From NCBI GenBank assembly GCA_038144195.1, contig JAYQNH010000002.1:310001-374000 (forward strand): a stretch of 64,000 bases of DNA. The letters run 5' to 3'. Every line of letters starts with the position of its first letter. Positions within the stretch are counted from its first letter, which is position 1. The notes below the pieces were generated by a model. The model did no database searches. It was not told the origin of the DNA and saw only the letters and a list, made by a program, of their open reading frames with translations. Below, piece by piece: positions 35,383-43,546 of the stretch. The position numbers and the translations under genes are program-made. The DNA is from VMDJ01 sp038144195 (GTDB lineage Bacteria > Pseudomonadota > Gammaproteobacteria > Chromatiales > Chromatiaceae).

Positions 35383-36041
35383 TAGCTTAAGCCTAGCTTC
35401 GCCATGACTTGTTGCAGATCACCCCATGCCGCTTTCTTCTCTTCGGGCTTACGCAAGAGATACGCTGGGTGATAGGTCACCATCACTGGGATGTGATCGG
35501 CAGTGTTAAACCACTGACCTCTCGCTTCGGTAACTTTGAGCTTTTGATTGAGCACACCCAGTGCCGCTAAATTACCAAAGGCCAAAATACACTCGGGCTT
35601 TTGTTCTGCGATTTGTTGTTGCAGGTGCTTAAAACAGGTCTTTGACTCTGCGACGTGCGGTTGGCGATTTTCTGGTGGGCGACATTTCACCGCAGGCGTG
35701 TAAAACACCTCATCGGTCGACAGCTTCATAGCTTGCAGCATCTTCTCGAGCAATTCACCGGCAGCACCACGGTACATCTGAGCACTGCTATCTTCTTCTT
35801 CGCTTGGCACATCACCCACAATCATTAATCGAGGCGAAGCTTTACCTTGCCCGATCAATACATGCTGACGGGTTTCACTGAGGACACATTGGGTACAAGA
35901 AGAAAGGTCGAATGCCTCAACAGACATTGTAGCTGCGGCTTGTTCAACAATCGGTATATCAACTACCTCAGGCACCGATGTGCGGTCGAGCCACACATCG
36001 ATACCCATGGCATTGAGATACGCTAGACGCCGCTGATCCAT
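35382..36041 (-). CDS. Uracil-DNA glycosylase, family 4 (Fe-S)
   Basis: 219 residues. Motif 1 GDVPSEEEDSSAQMYRGAAG corresponds to GEAPGxxED of family 4. Cysteines in LSSCTQCVLSETR and VKCRPPENR, plus the one in SKTCFKHL, form the 4Fe-4S set. Motif 3 is VTYHPAYLLRKPEEK. The first motif has SEE where most have GxxE-D; active-site variation of this kind is seen in the family. Removes uracil from DNA in base-excision repair. The N-terminal approximately 50 residues (MDQRRLAYLNAMGIDVWLDR) are a proteobacterial extension. Confidence 0.9.
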   Translation of the reverse strand: MDQRRLAYLNAMGIDVWLDRTSVPEVVDIPIVEQAAATMSVEAFDLSSCTQCVLSETRQHVLIGQGKASPRLMIVGDVPSEEEDSSAQMYRGAAGELLEKMLQAMKLSTDEVFYTPAVKCRPPENRQPHVAESKTCFKHLQQQIAEQKPECILAFGNLAALGVLNQKLKVTEARGQWFNTADHIPVMVTYHPAYLLRKPEEKKAAWGDLQQVMAKLGLS

Positions 36042-36062
36042 GACTCTCTCGCGGCCCGTGTT

Positions 36063-37610
36063 TTACACGTCGCCTTGAGGATGCGCCTTATCAACCGCTT
36101 GCATCAGTTTATTGATGCCGTTGATGTACGCCTTAGCCGAGGCCACAACGATATCAGTATCAGCGCCCTGACCATTGATCAGACGACCGGCTTTTTCCAG
36201 ACGAACCGTGACCTCACCTTGTGAGTCGGTACCGCTGGTGATGTTATTCACTGAGTACAACTTGAGATCAGAACCAGAATCGATCAGTGCTTCAATTGCA
36301 CGGTAGGCCGCATCAACTGGACCACTACCCTCTGATGAGATGCTTTTCTCTTCGCCATCAACGGTAATGGTGATATCTGCCACTGGCGTCTCGCCGGTTT
36401 CTGAACGGGCTTTCAATGACACAAGCTTTACGCGCTCGCTGATCTCTTCAGCACCTTTATCCGTCACCAAGGCTTGTAAGTCTTCGTCGAATATTTCGTG
36501 TTTCTTATCCGCCAAATCCTTAAAGCGCTTAAAAGCTTCGTTCAAGGCTTCTTCAGTACCTAAATCGATACCCAACTCTTCTAAGCGTGCACGGAAAGCG
36601 TTACGGCCTGAGTGCTTACCCATAACCATACGGTTAGCTGACCAGCCCACATCCTCAGCGCGCATGATCTCGTAAGTTTCACGGTGTTTAAGTACGCCGT
36701 CTTGGTGAATGCCTGATTCGTGTGCAAACGCATTCGCACCCACAATCGCCTTATTAGGCTGCACTGGGAAACCAGTGATATTGGAGACCAAACGTGAGCA
36801 CGTCACGATTTGCGAGGTATCCAAGTTGGTATCACAACCAAAGATATCCTGACGGGTACGTACCGCCATCACGATCTCTTCCAAAGACGCGTTACCTGCA
36901 CGTTCACCCAAACCGTTGATCGTACATTCCACTTGGCGAGCACCGGCATTAACCGCAGCCAAAGAGTTAGCCACAGCCAAACCTAAGTCGTTATGACAAT
37001 GCACGGAGAAGATCGCTTTATCCGAGTTAGGGATTCGCTCAATCAGGGTACGCAAGGTGTTACCAAACTGATCAGGGATGTTGTAGCCCACCGTGTCTGG
37101 CACGTTAATCGTAGTAGCACCCGCATCGATAACCGCTTCGAAGATACGACATAAGAAGTCGATCTCTGAACGACCTGCGTCCTCTGCTGAGAACTCAACG
37201 TTATCGGTGTATTTAAGCGCGTGTTTGACTGCCCATACTGCTTGCTCGACCACTTGGTCTGGCTGCATGCGCAACTTTCGCTCCATATGGATAGGCGATG
37301 TTGCGATAAAGGTATGGATACGACCTGAGTTAGCTTTCTTCAGCGCTTCACCCGCACGATCAATATCGGCCTCAAGTGCACGCGCCAAGCCACAGACTGT
37401 TGAATCTTTTACTGTCTCTGCGACAGCTTTAACTGATTCGAAGTCACCAGGACTGGCAATCGGGAAACCCGCTTCGATAACATCAACGCGCATTTTTTCT
37501 AAGGCACGTCCGATGCGGATCTTTTCATCCTTGGTCATTGAGGCGCCAGGACTCTGCTCGCCATCTCGCAAGGTGGTATCAAAAATGATTAATTGGTCTT
37601 TGCTGCTCAT
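36063..37610 (-). CDS. leuA: 2-isopropylmalate synthase
   Basis: 515 residues, as in other bacterial LeuA. Catalytic TIM barrel: FDTTLRDGEQSPGASM near the N-terminus, SAEDAGRSEIDFL, and the metal-binding HxH in SVHCHNDLGLAVAN. The flexible helical linker includes GKHSGRNAFRARLEELG, and the C-terminal LeuA dimer domain (ITVDGEEKSISSEGSGPVDA) binds leucine for feedback inhibition. Condenses acetyl-CoA with 2-oxoisovalerate. The substrate comes from the ilv genes immediately upstream. A Leu-rich short frame and hairpin precede the gene. Confidence 0.95.
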   Translation of the reverse strand: MSSKDQLIIFDTTLRDGEQSPGASMTKDEKIRIGRALEKMRVDVIEAGFPIASPGDFESVKAVAETVKDSTVCGLARALEADIDRAGEALKKANSGRIHTFIATSPIHMERKLRMQPDQVVEQAVWAVKHALKYTDNVEFSAEDAGRSEIDFLCRIFEAVIDAGATTINVPDTVGYNIPDQFGNTLRTLIERIPNSDKAIFSVHCHNDLGLAVANSLAAVNAGARQVECTINGLGERAGNASLEEIVMAVRTRQDIFGCDTNLDTSQIVTCSRLVSNITGFPVQPNKAIVGANAFAHESGIHQDGVLKHRETYEIMRAEDVGWSANRMVMGKHSGRNAFRARLEELGIDLGTEEALNEAFKRFKDLADKKHEIFDEDLQALVTDKGAEEISERVKLVSLKARSETGETPVADITITVDGEEKSISSEGSGPVDAAYRAIEALIDSGSDLKLYSVNNITSGTDSQGEVTVRLEKAGRLINGQGADTDIVVASAKAYINGINKLMQAVDKAHPQGDV

Positions 37611-37652
37611 TAGTTGCTCCGTCTGATAACCCTTGGGTCATCTAAGAATTCT

Positions 37653-37689
37653 AAAAACTGGATTGATGAATATGTGCCTTCATCCAGGC
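37653..37689 (-). promoter_or_regulatory. Hairpin followed by T5 in the leuA leader
   Basis: On the minus strand GATGAA - GGCACATA - TTCATC pairs, with CTG/CAG outside it (bulged), followed by TTTTT at 37657-37653, about 45 bases before the leuA start. Weak compared with a standard terminator, but the position fits an attenuator. Confidence 0.4.
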
Positions 37690-37705
37690 TTTCTCTACGT
37701 GCCCC

Positions 37706-37807
37706 TTAGGGCAGTAGGTTCAGTCGAGCAGACAGGTCTAGACGCTGATCAGTCAAACGACCCATCAGTGCTTGAGCATTCAACAATGAATGGTGCTCGG
37801 AACGCAT
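37706..37807 (-). CDS. Possible leucine-rich leader peptide of leuA
   Basis: A 33-codon frame begins at ATG 37807, about 195 bases before leuA, with AGGTTGAG upstream as possible ribosome site. It starts MRSEHHSLLNAQALMG and ends SARLNLLP; nine of 33 residues are leucine. It is followed by a hairpin with T5. The layout of leucine-rich peptide, hairpin and leuA is that of transcription attenuation by leucyl-tRNA supply. The leucines are spread rather than in one run, so evidence is moderate. Confidence 0.4.
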   Translation of the reverse strand: MRSEHHSLLNAQALMGRLTDQRLDLSARLNLLP

Positions 37808-37875
37808 GTCTCAACCTAATAAAACGACAATGTTTGCACTATAGCCTAGCCTAAGTTTGCTTGGCAATCCTAGAC

Positions 37876-38631
37876 TTAGCTGCGTTTTTTGATCCAGCGC
37901 CAAGCGGCCAAAACAGGACCTGAAGCGACATACAGCATGAACACGCCGAAGAGCACAATTGGCGGTTCCGAAACCACGATCGCACCAGCAATCATCAAGC
38001 CCACAATGGTGATAAAAGGCACTTTGCCCTTCAGGTCGATCTGCTTGAAGCTAGAAAACAGGATGTTGCTGACCATCAGTAGGCCCGCAGAAATGGTCAG
38101 AGCAACCATAATGTAAGAAAGCTCATGACCACTCAAACCGTTATCTACCGAAACCCATAGGGCACCGGCCAAAATTGCTGCCGCTGAAGGACTGGGCAGT
38201 CCCACAAAGAAACGCTTATCTGCAGTACCAATTTGGGTGTTGAAACGCGCCAAACGCAGCGCCGCACCGGTGGTGTAGATAAAGGCCGCAAGCCAACCGA
38301 GCTTACCCAGGTCAGTCATCGCCCACTCGTACATCATGATAGAAGGCGCCAAACCAAAGGCGATCATATCGGAGAGGCTGTCGTATTCAGCGCCGAACGA
38401 GGTCTGTGTATTGGTGGCACGTGCCACGCGACCATCGAGACCATCCAGAATCATCGCTACAAAGATGGCGATCGCAGCTTTCTCAAAGTTGCCATCCATC
38501 GATGCCAGAACCGCATAGAAACCACTAAACAAAGCAGCCGTGGTGAACAGATTAGGCAGTAAATAGATGCCACGCGGACGCTTAGGTGCCGCTTCGTCTG
38601 TTGTGTTCGGTTCTGGGGATTCTGTATTCAT
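37876..38631 (-). CDS. pssA: CDP-diacylglycerol-serine O-phosphatidyltransferase
   Basis: 251 residues with about seven membrane segments. The CDP-alcohol phosphotransferase motif is DGLDGRVARATNTQTSFGAE followed by YDSLSDMIAFG, with all conserved Asp residues. N-terminal RGIYLLPNLFTTAALFSGFY is the usual first helix. It makes phosphatidylserine, the precursor of phosphatidylethanolamine. It lies between ilvC and leuA on the same strand, an arrangement common in gammaproteobacteria. A terminator separates it from ilvC. Confidence 0.94.
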   Translation of the reverse strand: MNTESPEPNTTDEAAPKRPRGIYLLPNLFTTAALFSGFYAVLASMDGNFEKAAIAIFVAMILDGLDGRVARATNTQTSFGAEYDSLSDMIAFGLAPSIMMYEWAMTDLGKLGWLAAFIYTTGAALRLARFNTQIGTADKRFFVGLPSPSAAAILAGALWVSVDNGLSGHELSYIMVALTISAGLLMVSNILFSSFKQIDLKGKVPFITIVGLMIAGAIVVSEPPIVLFGVFMLYVASGPVLAAWRWIKKRS

Positions 38632-38647
38632 AGCCGCAGTATAAAAG

Positions 38648-38675
38648 AAAAAGGCCGCAACACGTGCGGCCTTTT
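38648..38675 (-). terminator. Intrinsic terminator after ilvC
   Basis: On the minus strand AAAGGCCGCA - CGTGT - TGCGGCCTTT is followed by a T-rich tract. It ends the ilvB-ilvN-ilvC transcript, 20 bases after the ilvC stop. Confidence 0.88.
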
Positions 38676-38695
38676 AACTCGTCTAGAAGTGCAGA

Positions 38696-39712
38696 TTAGT
38701 TCTTAGACTTATCTACGATCTTCTGAATCCAAGGCATCATGCCGCGCAACTTCTCACCTGTCTGCTCAATTGGGTGAGCTGCATTCAAACGGCGACGTGC
38801 AGTCATCTCTGGATAGTTAGACATACCTTCCAAGATAAACTTCTTCGCGTAATCACCGGTTTGGATGTTACGCAAACACTCACGCATTGCTTCACGAGAT
38901 TGCTCGTTGATAACGCGCTCGCCAGTTACGTACTCGCCGTACTCAGCATTATTTGAGATTGAGTAGTTCATGTTCGCGATGCCGCCTTCGTACATCAGAT
39001 CAACGATCAACTTCAGCTCGTGCAAACACTCAAAGTAAGCCATCTCAGGTGCATAGCCAGCTTCGGTCAAGGTTTCGAAACCTGCTTTAACCAACTCAAC
39101 AGCACCACCACACAATACAGCCTGCTCACCGAACAAGTCAGTTTCAGTCTCATCTTTGAAAGTGGTTTCGATGATACCGGTGCGACCACCACCAATTGCT
39201 GATGCGTATGACAAAGCAACTTGCTTAGCTTTGCCAGAAGCGTCTTGTGCAACCGCGATCAAGTCAGGGATACCGCCGCCTTTAGTGAACTCGTTACGTA
39301 CAGTGTGACCTGGCGCTTTAGGCGCGATCATCACAACGTCGAGGTCTTCCCGAGGAACGATTTGGTTGTAGTGAATCGCAAAACCGTGAGCGAACGCCAA
39401 AGTAGCGCCCTGCTTTAGGTTTGGCTCGATCTGATCACGGTACAACTGTGACTGGAACTCATCTGGAGTCAAAACCATTACCAAGTCTGAAGCTGCTACT
39501 GAATCTTCAACGGTTGCAACTGACAAACCAGCAGCTTCAGCTTTTGCTGCAGAAGCAGAACCTGGACGCAATGCAACAACGACATCGACACCAGAATCTT
39601 TCAGGTTGTTAGCGTGTGCGTGACCCTGTGAGCCGTAGCCCAAAATTGCGACCTTCATCCCTTTGATGATTGAGATGTCACAGTCTTTGTCGTAATAAAT
39701 GTTTACAGCCAT
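38696..39712 (-). CDS. ilvC: Ketol-acid reductoisomerase (class I)
   Basis: 338 residues, the short class I form. NADPH-binding Rossmann motif AILGYGSQGHAHANNLKDSG, specificity loop LRPGSASAAKAEAAG, then APKAPGHTVRNEFTKGGGIP. The metal/substrate region carries FKDETETDLFGEQAVLCGG and the C-terminal helical domain has YSISNNAEYGEYVTG. Converts acetolactate or acetohydroxybutyrate to the dihydroxy acids of valine and isoleucine synthesis. Follows ilvN by 32 bases. Confidence 0.96.
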   Translation of the reverse strand: MAVNIYYDKDCDISIIKGMKVAILGYGSQGHAHANNLKDSGVDVVVALRPGSASAAKAEAAGLSVATVEDSVAASDLVMVLTPDEFQSQLYRDQIEPNLKQGATLAFAHGFAIHYNQIVPREDLDVVMIAPKAPGHTVRNEFTKGGGIPDLIAVAQDASGKAKQVALSYASAIGGGRTGIIETTFKDETETDLFGEQAVLCGGAVELVKAGFETLTEAGYAPEMAYFECLHELKLIVDLMYEGGIANMNYSISNNAEYGEYVTGERVINEQSREAMRECLRNIQTGDYAKKFILEGMSNYPEMTARRRLNAAHPIEQTGEKLRGMMPWIQKIVDKSKN

Positions 39713-39744
39713 GGGAATACTTCCTGAATCGAAATAAATAAAAG

Positions 39745-40236
39745 TTAAACAGACAGACGCTTGCCGCCGCGCGCAATGCCTAACGGACCTGAACGCACTG
39801 TCTCGATAATAAGATCGCTATCTAGCGATGCGATGAAGGCGTCTAACTTGTCGCCGTCACCTGTCATCTCGATGGTGTAGCTATTCGAGTTGACATCAAT
39901 AATGTTGCTACGGAAGATATCCGCCAAGCGCTTGAGCTCTTCACGCATTGGACCTTCTGCACGCACTTTGATCATCATCAGTTCGCGCTCGATATGCGGA
40001 CCTTCAGACAGATCAACTAACTTAACCACATCAACCAACTTATTAAGTTGCTTGGTGATTTGCTCAACGATTTGGTCATCGCCTGTGGTTACCAAGGTCA
40101 TACGCGACAAAGTCGCATCTTCGGTTGGTGCAACAGTCAGTGATTCGATGTTGTAACCACGCGCACTAAACAAACCTGCAACACGCGACACAGCGCCTGC
40201 TTCGTTTTCTAAAAGAATAGAAATGATGTGACGCAT
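39745..40236 (-). CDS. ilvN: Acetolactate synthase regulatory (small) subunit
   Basis: 163 residues, usual size of IlvH/IlvN. N-terminal ACT domain MRHIISILLENEAGAVSRVAG followed by LFSARGYNIESLTV, the valine-binding region. The C-terminal ACT-like domain continues LVDLSEGPHIERELMMIKV and ends GPLGIARGGKRLSV. It gives the large subunit full activity and valine feedback. The start overlaps the ilvB stop by one base (TAATG-like). Confidence 0.95.
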   Translation of the reverse strand: MRHIISILLENEAGAVSRVAGLFSARGYNIESLTVAPTEDATLSRMTLVTTGDDQIVEQITKQLNKLVDVVKLVDLSEGPHIERELMMIKVRAEGPMREELKRLADIFRSNIIDVNSNSYTIEMTGDGDKLDAFIASLDSDLIIETVRSGPLGIARGGKRLSV

Positions 40237-41969
40237 TATGCCAACTCCCGATCCGTATCTTGATGCGGTGACAAGTGCATCTCGTGATGACCTTTACCGT
40301 TAGCAATCATTGGGTACACGTTTTCTTCTGGGTCGATGATGATGTTCATGAAGACTAGCTTGTCTGTCATGGCAAACGCTTCACGGTAAGCCGCTTCCAA
40401 ATCACCTGGCTTATCAATCGTCATACCCACGTGACCAAAGCTCTCGGCTAACTTTTGGAAGTCAGGCAAAGCATCAACGTAAGAGTTTGAGTAACGACCA
40501 TCGTAGAAGAACTCTTGCCACTGGCGAACCATGCCCATGTAGCCGTTGTTCAACAGAATGATCTTGATTGGCAAATCGTATTGCTTACAGGTTGCTAACT
40601 CTTGAATACACATCTGAATAGACGCTTCACCGGTAACACACGCAACATGCGCATCTGGGAATGCTTGTTTAACACCCATTGCCGCTGGCAAACCAAAGCC
40701 CATGGTGCCAAGACCACCTGAGTTGATCCAACGACGTGGCTTATCAAACGGATAGAACTGCGCCGCAAACATCTGGTGCTGACCAACGTCAGAGGTCAGA
40801 TAAAACTCATCGTCTTTGGTCACTTTGTACAAAGTTTCCATCGCAAACTGAGGTTTGATCACCTCATCACTCTGGCGATAGCTCAATGACTTCTTAGAGC
40901 GCCATTCATCAATCTGTTTCCACCAAGTCTCAAGTGCAGGCTCATCCATTTTCACGTTGAGCTCAGACATCATGTTCAGCATGTCAGTCAACACGCCCTT
41001 GACCTGACCTACGATAGGCACATCAACTTGAACCGTCTTAGAGATTGAGGCTGGATCAACATCGATATGAATGATGCGAGCATCAGGGCAGAAACTTGCA
41101 AGCTTGCCAGTCACACGGTCATCAAAACGCGCGCCAATAGCGATCAACACGTCTGTTTCGTGCATTGCCATATTGGCTTCGTAAGTACCATGCATGCCGA
41201 GCATGCCAAGGAATTTTTCGTCAGTCGCAGGATATGCACCCAAGCCCATCAAAGTGTTGGTGACTGGAAAGTTCGTGCGCTGAATCAATTCGCGAAGTTC
41301 ATCAGATGCTTCACCCAGAACCACACCACCACCGGTATAAACCACAGGACGCTTCGCTTCCATCATCATGTCGACAGCTTTACGAATCTGACCTAAGTGA
41401 CCTTTCTCAGCCGGCGCGTAAGAACGCATCTCAACAGCTTGAGAATAGTCGTAAGCAATCTTGATGTTTGGATCGGTAATGTCTTTTGGGATATCGATAA
41501 CCACAGGACCCGGACGACCTGACATAGCAATGTGGAATGCCTTCTTCATGGTCATCGCGAGATCTTTCAGATCCTTAACCAGGAAGTTGTGCTTAACACA
41601 TGGACGAGTGATACCAATGGTATCCACCTCTTGGAATGCATCCGAACCGATAACTGGGGTTGGCACCTGACCGGTAATCACGATCAGTGGAATGGAGTCC
41701 ATGTAAGCGGTAGCAATACCAGTAACTGCATTTGTCGCACCAGGACCTGAAGTTACAAGCGCTACACCTGGCTTACCGGTCGCACGTGCATAGGTATCCG
41801 CTGCGTGAGTCGCTGCTTGCTCGTGGCGGACGAGAATGTGACGGACAGATTCCTGCTGAAAAATTGCATCGTAAATATGCAGCACAGCACCGCCTGGGTA
41901 ACCCCAAACATACTCTACCCCTTCGTCTTTCAAAGACTGAACGACGATCTCAGCACCACTGAGTTCCAC
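40236..41969 (-). CDS. ilvB: Acetolactate synthase catalytic (large) subunit
   Basis: 577 residues. ThDP-dependent enzyme with the catalytic glutamate in LVRHEQAATHAADTYARATG, FAD/substrate region MLGMHGTYEANMAMHETDVL, and the ThDP motif near residue 440 reading VTGEASIQMCIQELATC to LLNNGYMGMVRQWQ. The motif starts GEAS rather than the common GDGS/GDAS. Makes acetolactate from two pyruvate molecules. First gene of ilvB-ilvN-ilvC. A promoter and a terminator-like hairpin stand directly upstream. The start codon at 41969 is preceded by CGGAGGTCACAC, a strong ribosome site for GTG. Confidence 0.95.
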   Translation of the reverse strand: MELSGAEIVVQSLKDEGVEYVWGYPGGAVLHIYDAIFQQESVRHILVRHEQAATHAADTYARATGKPGVALVTSGPGATNAVTGIATAYMDSIPLIVITGQVPTPVIGSDAFQEVDTIGITRPCVKHNFLVKDLKDLAMTMKKAFHIAMSGRPGPVVIDIPKDITDPNIKIAYDYSQAVEMRSYAPAEKGHLGQIRKAVDMMMEAKRPVVYTGGGVVLGEASDELRELIQRTNFPVTNTLMGLGAYPATDEKFLGMLGMHGTYEANMAMHETDVLIAIGARFDDRVTGKLASFCPDARIIHIDVDPASISKTVQVDVPIVGQVKGVLTDMLNMMSELNVKMDEPALETWWKQIDEWRSKKSLSYRQSDEVIKPQFAMETLYKVTKDDEFYLTSDVGQHQMFAAQFYPFDKPRRWINSGGLGTMGFGLPAAMGVKQAFPDAHVACVTGEASIQMCIQELATCKQYDLPIKIILLNNGYMGMVRQWQEFFYDGRYSNSYVDALPDFQKLAESFGHVGMTIDKPGDLEAAYREAFAMTDKLVFMNIIIDPEENVYPMIANGKGHHEMHLSPHQDTDRELA

Positions 41970-42009
41970 GTGTGACCTCCGGTTGGCGGGAATGCCCCGC
42001 TAAATCAGG

Positions 42010-42034
42010 AAAAAATGCCCGGTGAGACCGGGCA
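42010..42034 (-). promoter_or_regulatory. Terminator-like hairpin (attenuator candidate) in the ilvB leader
   Basis: On the minus strand TGCCCGG - TCTCA - CCGGGCA is a perfect seven-base-pair GC-rich stem followed by T6 (42015-42010). It is about 40 bases before the ilvB start and within roughly 30 bases of the predicted transcription start. Confidence 0.7.
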
Positions 42035-42048
42035 ATTCGAAACATCGC

Positions 42049-42077
42049 AAAGTACTGATATTCGCCTGCGAGGTCAA
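42049..42077 (-). promoter_or_regulatory. Sigma-70 promoter of ilvB
   Basis: Minus strand TTGACC (42077-42072) and TACTTT (42054-42049) are separated by exactly 17 bases. Predicted start is around 42042, so the message would begin only a few bases before the hairpin at 42016-42034. Confidence 0.65.
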
Positions 42078-42145
42078 TAGTTAGCTGTATTAAAAACCTT
42101 AAGGCTTGAGAGAAAAAACGCTCTCAAATCATCGATTTGCGCAAA

Positions 42146-43456
42146 TCAGTCGAGGAGCGAGGACGGCTTATCCTCTGACGCTTGAATTTCGACCTTATCG
42201 ATCCTCTCAAAACGACTGCTGATTTTGCTCGCCGAGGTGTGAATTTCTCCGACATCTTTTTGCGCCTGATCGATGTGTTTGGAGAGGTTATCCATACGTT
42301 TTTGGAAGCGCGAAAAGTCTTCTGCCAAGCGGCGCAGGTGCTCTTGAATGATGTGCATTTGCTTACGCGTTGCGTCATCTTTGAGCACGGCTCGAGCCGT
42401 TGTCAGTACCGCCATCAAGGTCGTCGGAGACACCATCCAAACGCGAGCTCGCTGCGATTCGTCGACAAGTTCGGGGAAACTGGCATGAATTTCGGCGAAA
42501 ATCGCCTCTGAGGGAATAAACATCACCGCACCATCAGCCGTCTCCCCCGCAATCAGGTACTTAATTGAGATATCGTCGATGTGTTTTTTGATGTCTTTTT
42601 TGAATTGCGCCGCTGCCGCTGTGCGATCCGCTTCAGCCGCATTGATATCCATCATCCGCTTGTAGCTCTCAAGCGGGAATTTGGCATCGATCGCTACATT
42701 ACTGGTTGGCTCCGGCAACTTGAGCAGACAGTCCACACGCTTACCGTTAGACAAGGTCGCCTGCATCTCATAGGCACCCGCTGGCAACACATTCGCCACC
42801 AAGCCTGAAAGCTGCACCTCACCAAAGGCGCCACGCGAGCGCTTGTCGTTAAGCACTTCTTGCAGACTGACCACGTTGCCCGACAGCTCGGTGATGCGTT
42901 TTTGCGCCTCATCGATACGGGTTAAGTGCTCAAGTACCTTGGTAAAAGTCTCGGTGGTTTTCTCAAAACCCACACTCAAACGCTTTTCTACCTGACCACT
43001 GATCTCTTTGAGACGCTCATCATTGGTGCGCGTGAGCGATTCGAGTTGTTTATTTTGCAGCTCGGAGGTTTGCTTCATCTCTTGGCGCATCTGCTCACTA
43101 AGCAAACCCAAGGTCTTTACCAGTTGTTGCTGCTGATTCTCACGATTCTCAGTTAATGAGTTGCTTATCGCTTGGCGCTGCCCTTCAAAACGTTCAAACA
43201 TCGCTTCGCGAAGTGCACTCGCATCTTGTTGAGTTTGTTTTTCGATATTGCTGACCTTGTCTGACAAGATCGCTTGAAGCTGCGAGATGGCGTTATGCAG
43301 TGCGGTTTGTTGCTGCTCACGAGATTGCTCTATCTTTTTAGCAAGGGCTTCAGGGTCAGCATCGTTATCTGGCGCGCGACGCAACCATGTCGCCAAGCCC
43401 GCACCGAGAATGACACCAAGTAAGCCGACGATCGCTGTGATCCAGATTGAGTCCAT
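42146..43456 (-). CDS. rmuC: DNA recombination protein RmuC
   Basis: 436 residues. N-terminal membrane helix (WITAIVGLLGVILGAGLATW), then a long coiled coil at about residues 40-190 (AISQLQAILSDKVSNIEKQT and onwards). The RmuC nuclease-like core follows: SRGAFGEVQLSGLVANVLPAG, VAIDAKFPLESYKRMMDINA, then AVMFIPSEAIFAEIHASFPE and MVSPTTLMAVLTTARAV. The family limits recombination between inverted repeats; the VAIDAKFP site resembles restriction-endonuclease D-ExK folds. Divergent from mtaB. Confidence 0.94.
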   Translation of the reverse strand: MDSIWITAIVGLLGVILGAGLATWLRRAPDNDADPEALAKKIEQSREQQQTALHNAISQLQAILSDKVSNIEKQTQQDASALREAMFERFEGQRQAISNSLTENRENQQQQLVKTLGLLSEQMRQEMKQTSELQNKQLESLTRTNDERLKEISGQVEKRLSVGFEKTTETFTKVLEHLTRIDEAQKRITELSGNVVSLQEVLNDKRSRGAFGEVQLSGLVANVLPAGAYEMQATLSNGKRVDCLLKLPEPTSNVAIDAKFPLESYKRMMDINAAEADRTAAAAQFKKDIKKHIDDISIKYLIAGETADGAVMFIPSEAIFAEIHASFPELVDESQRARVWMVSPTTLMAVLTTARAVLKDDATRKQMHIIQEHLRRLAEDFSRFQKRMDNLSKHIDQAQKDVGEIHTSASKISSRFERIDKVEIQASEDKPSSLLD

Positions 43457-43546
43457 TAAGCGTTTACCTTGCTTTCCGCATTATTGCTTGGGGATGAACA
43501 TGCGTAGAATACGCCACTTCCATAGATCTAACGTATCAGATTAAGC

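Noticed and set aside
37633..37854. Plus-strand open frame opposite the leuA leader
   Set aside because: Antisense to the leader, no ribosome site; the minus-strand leader frame explains the constraint better.
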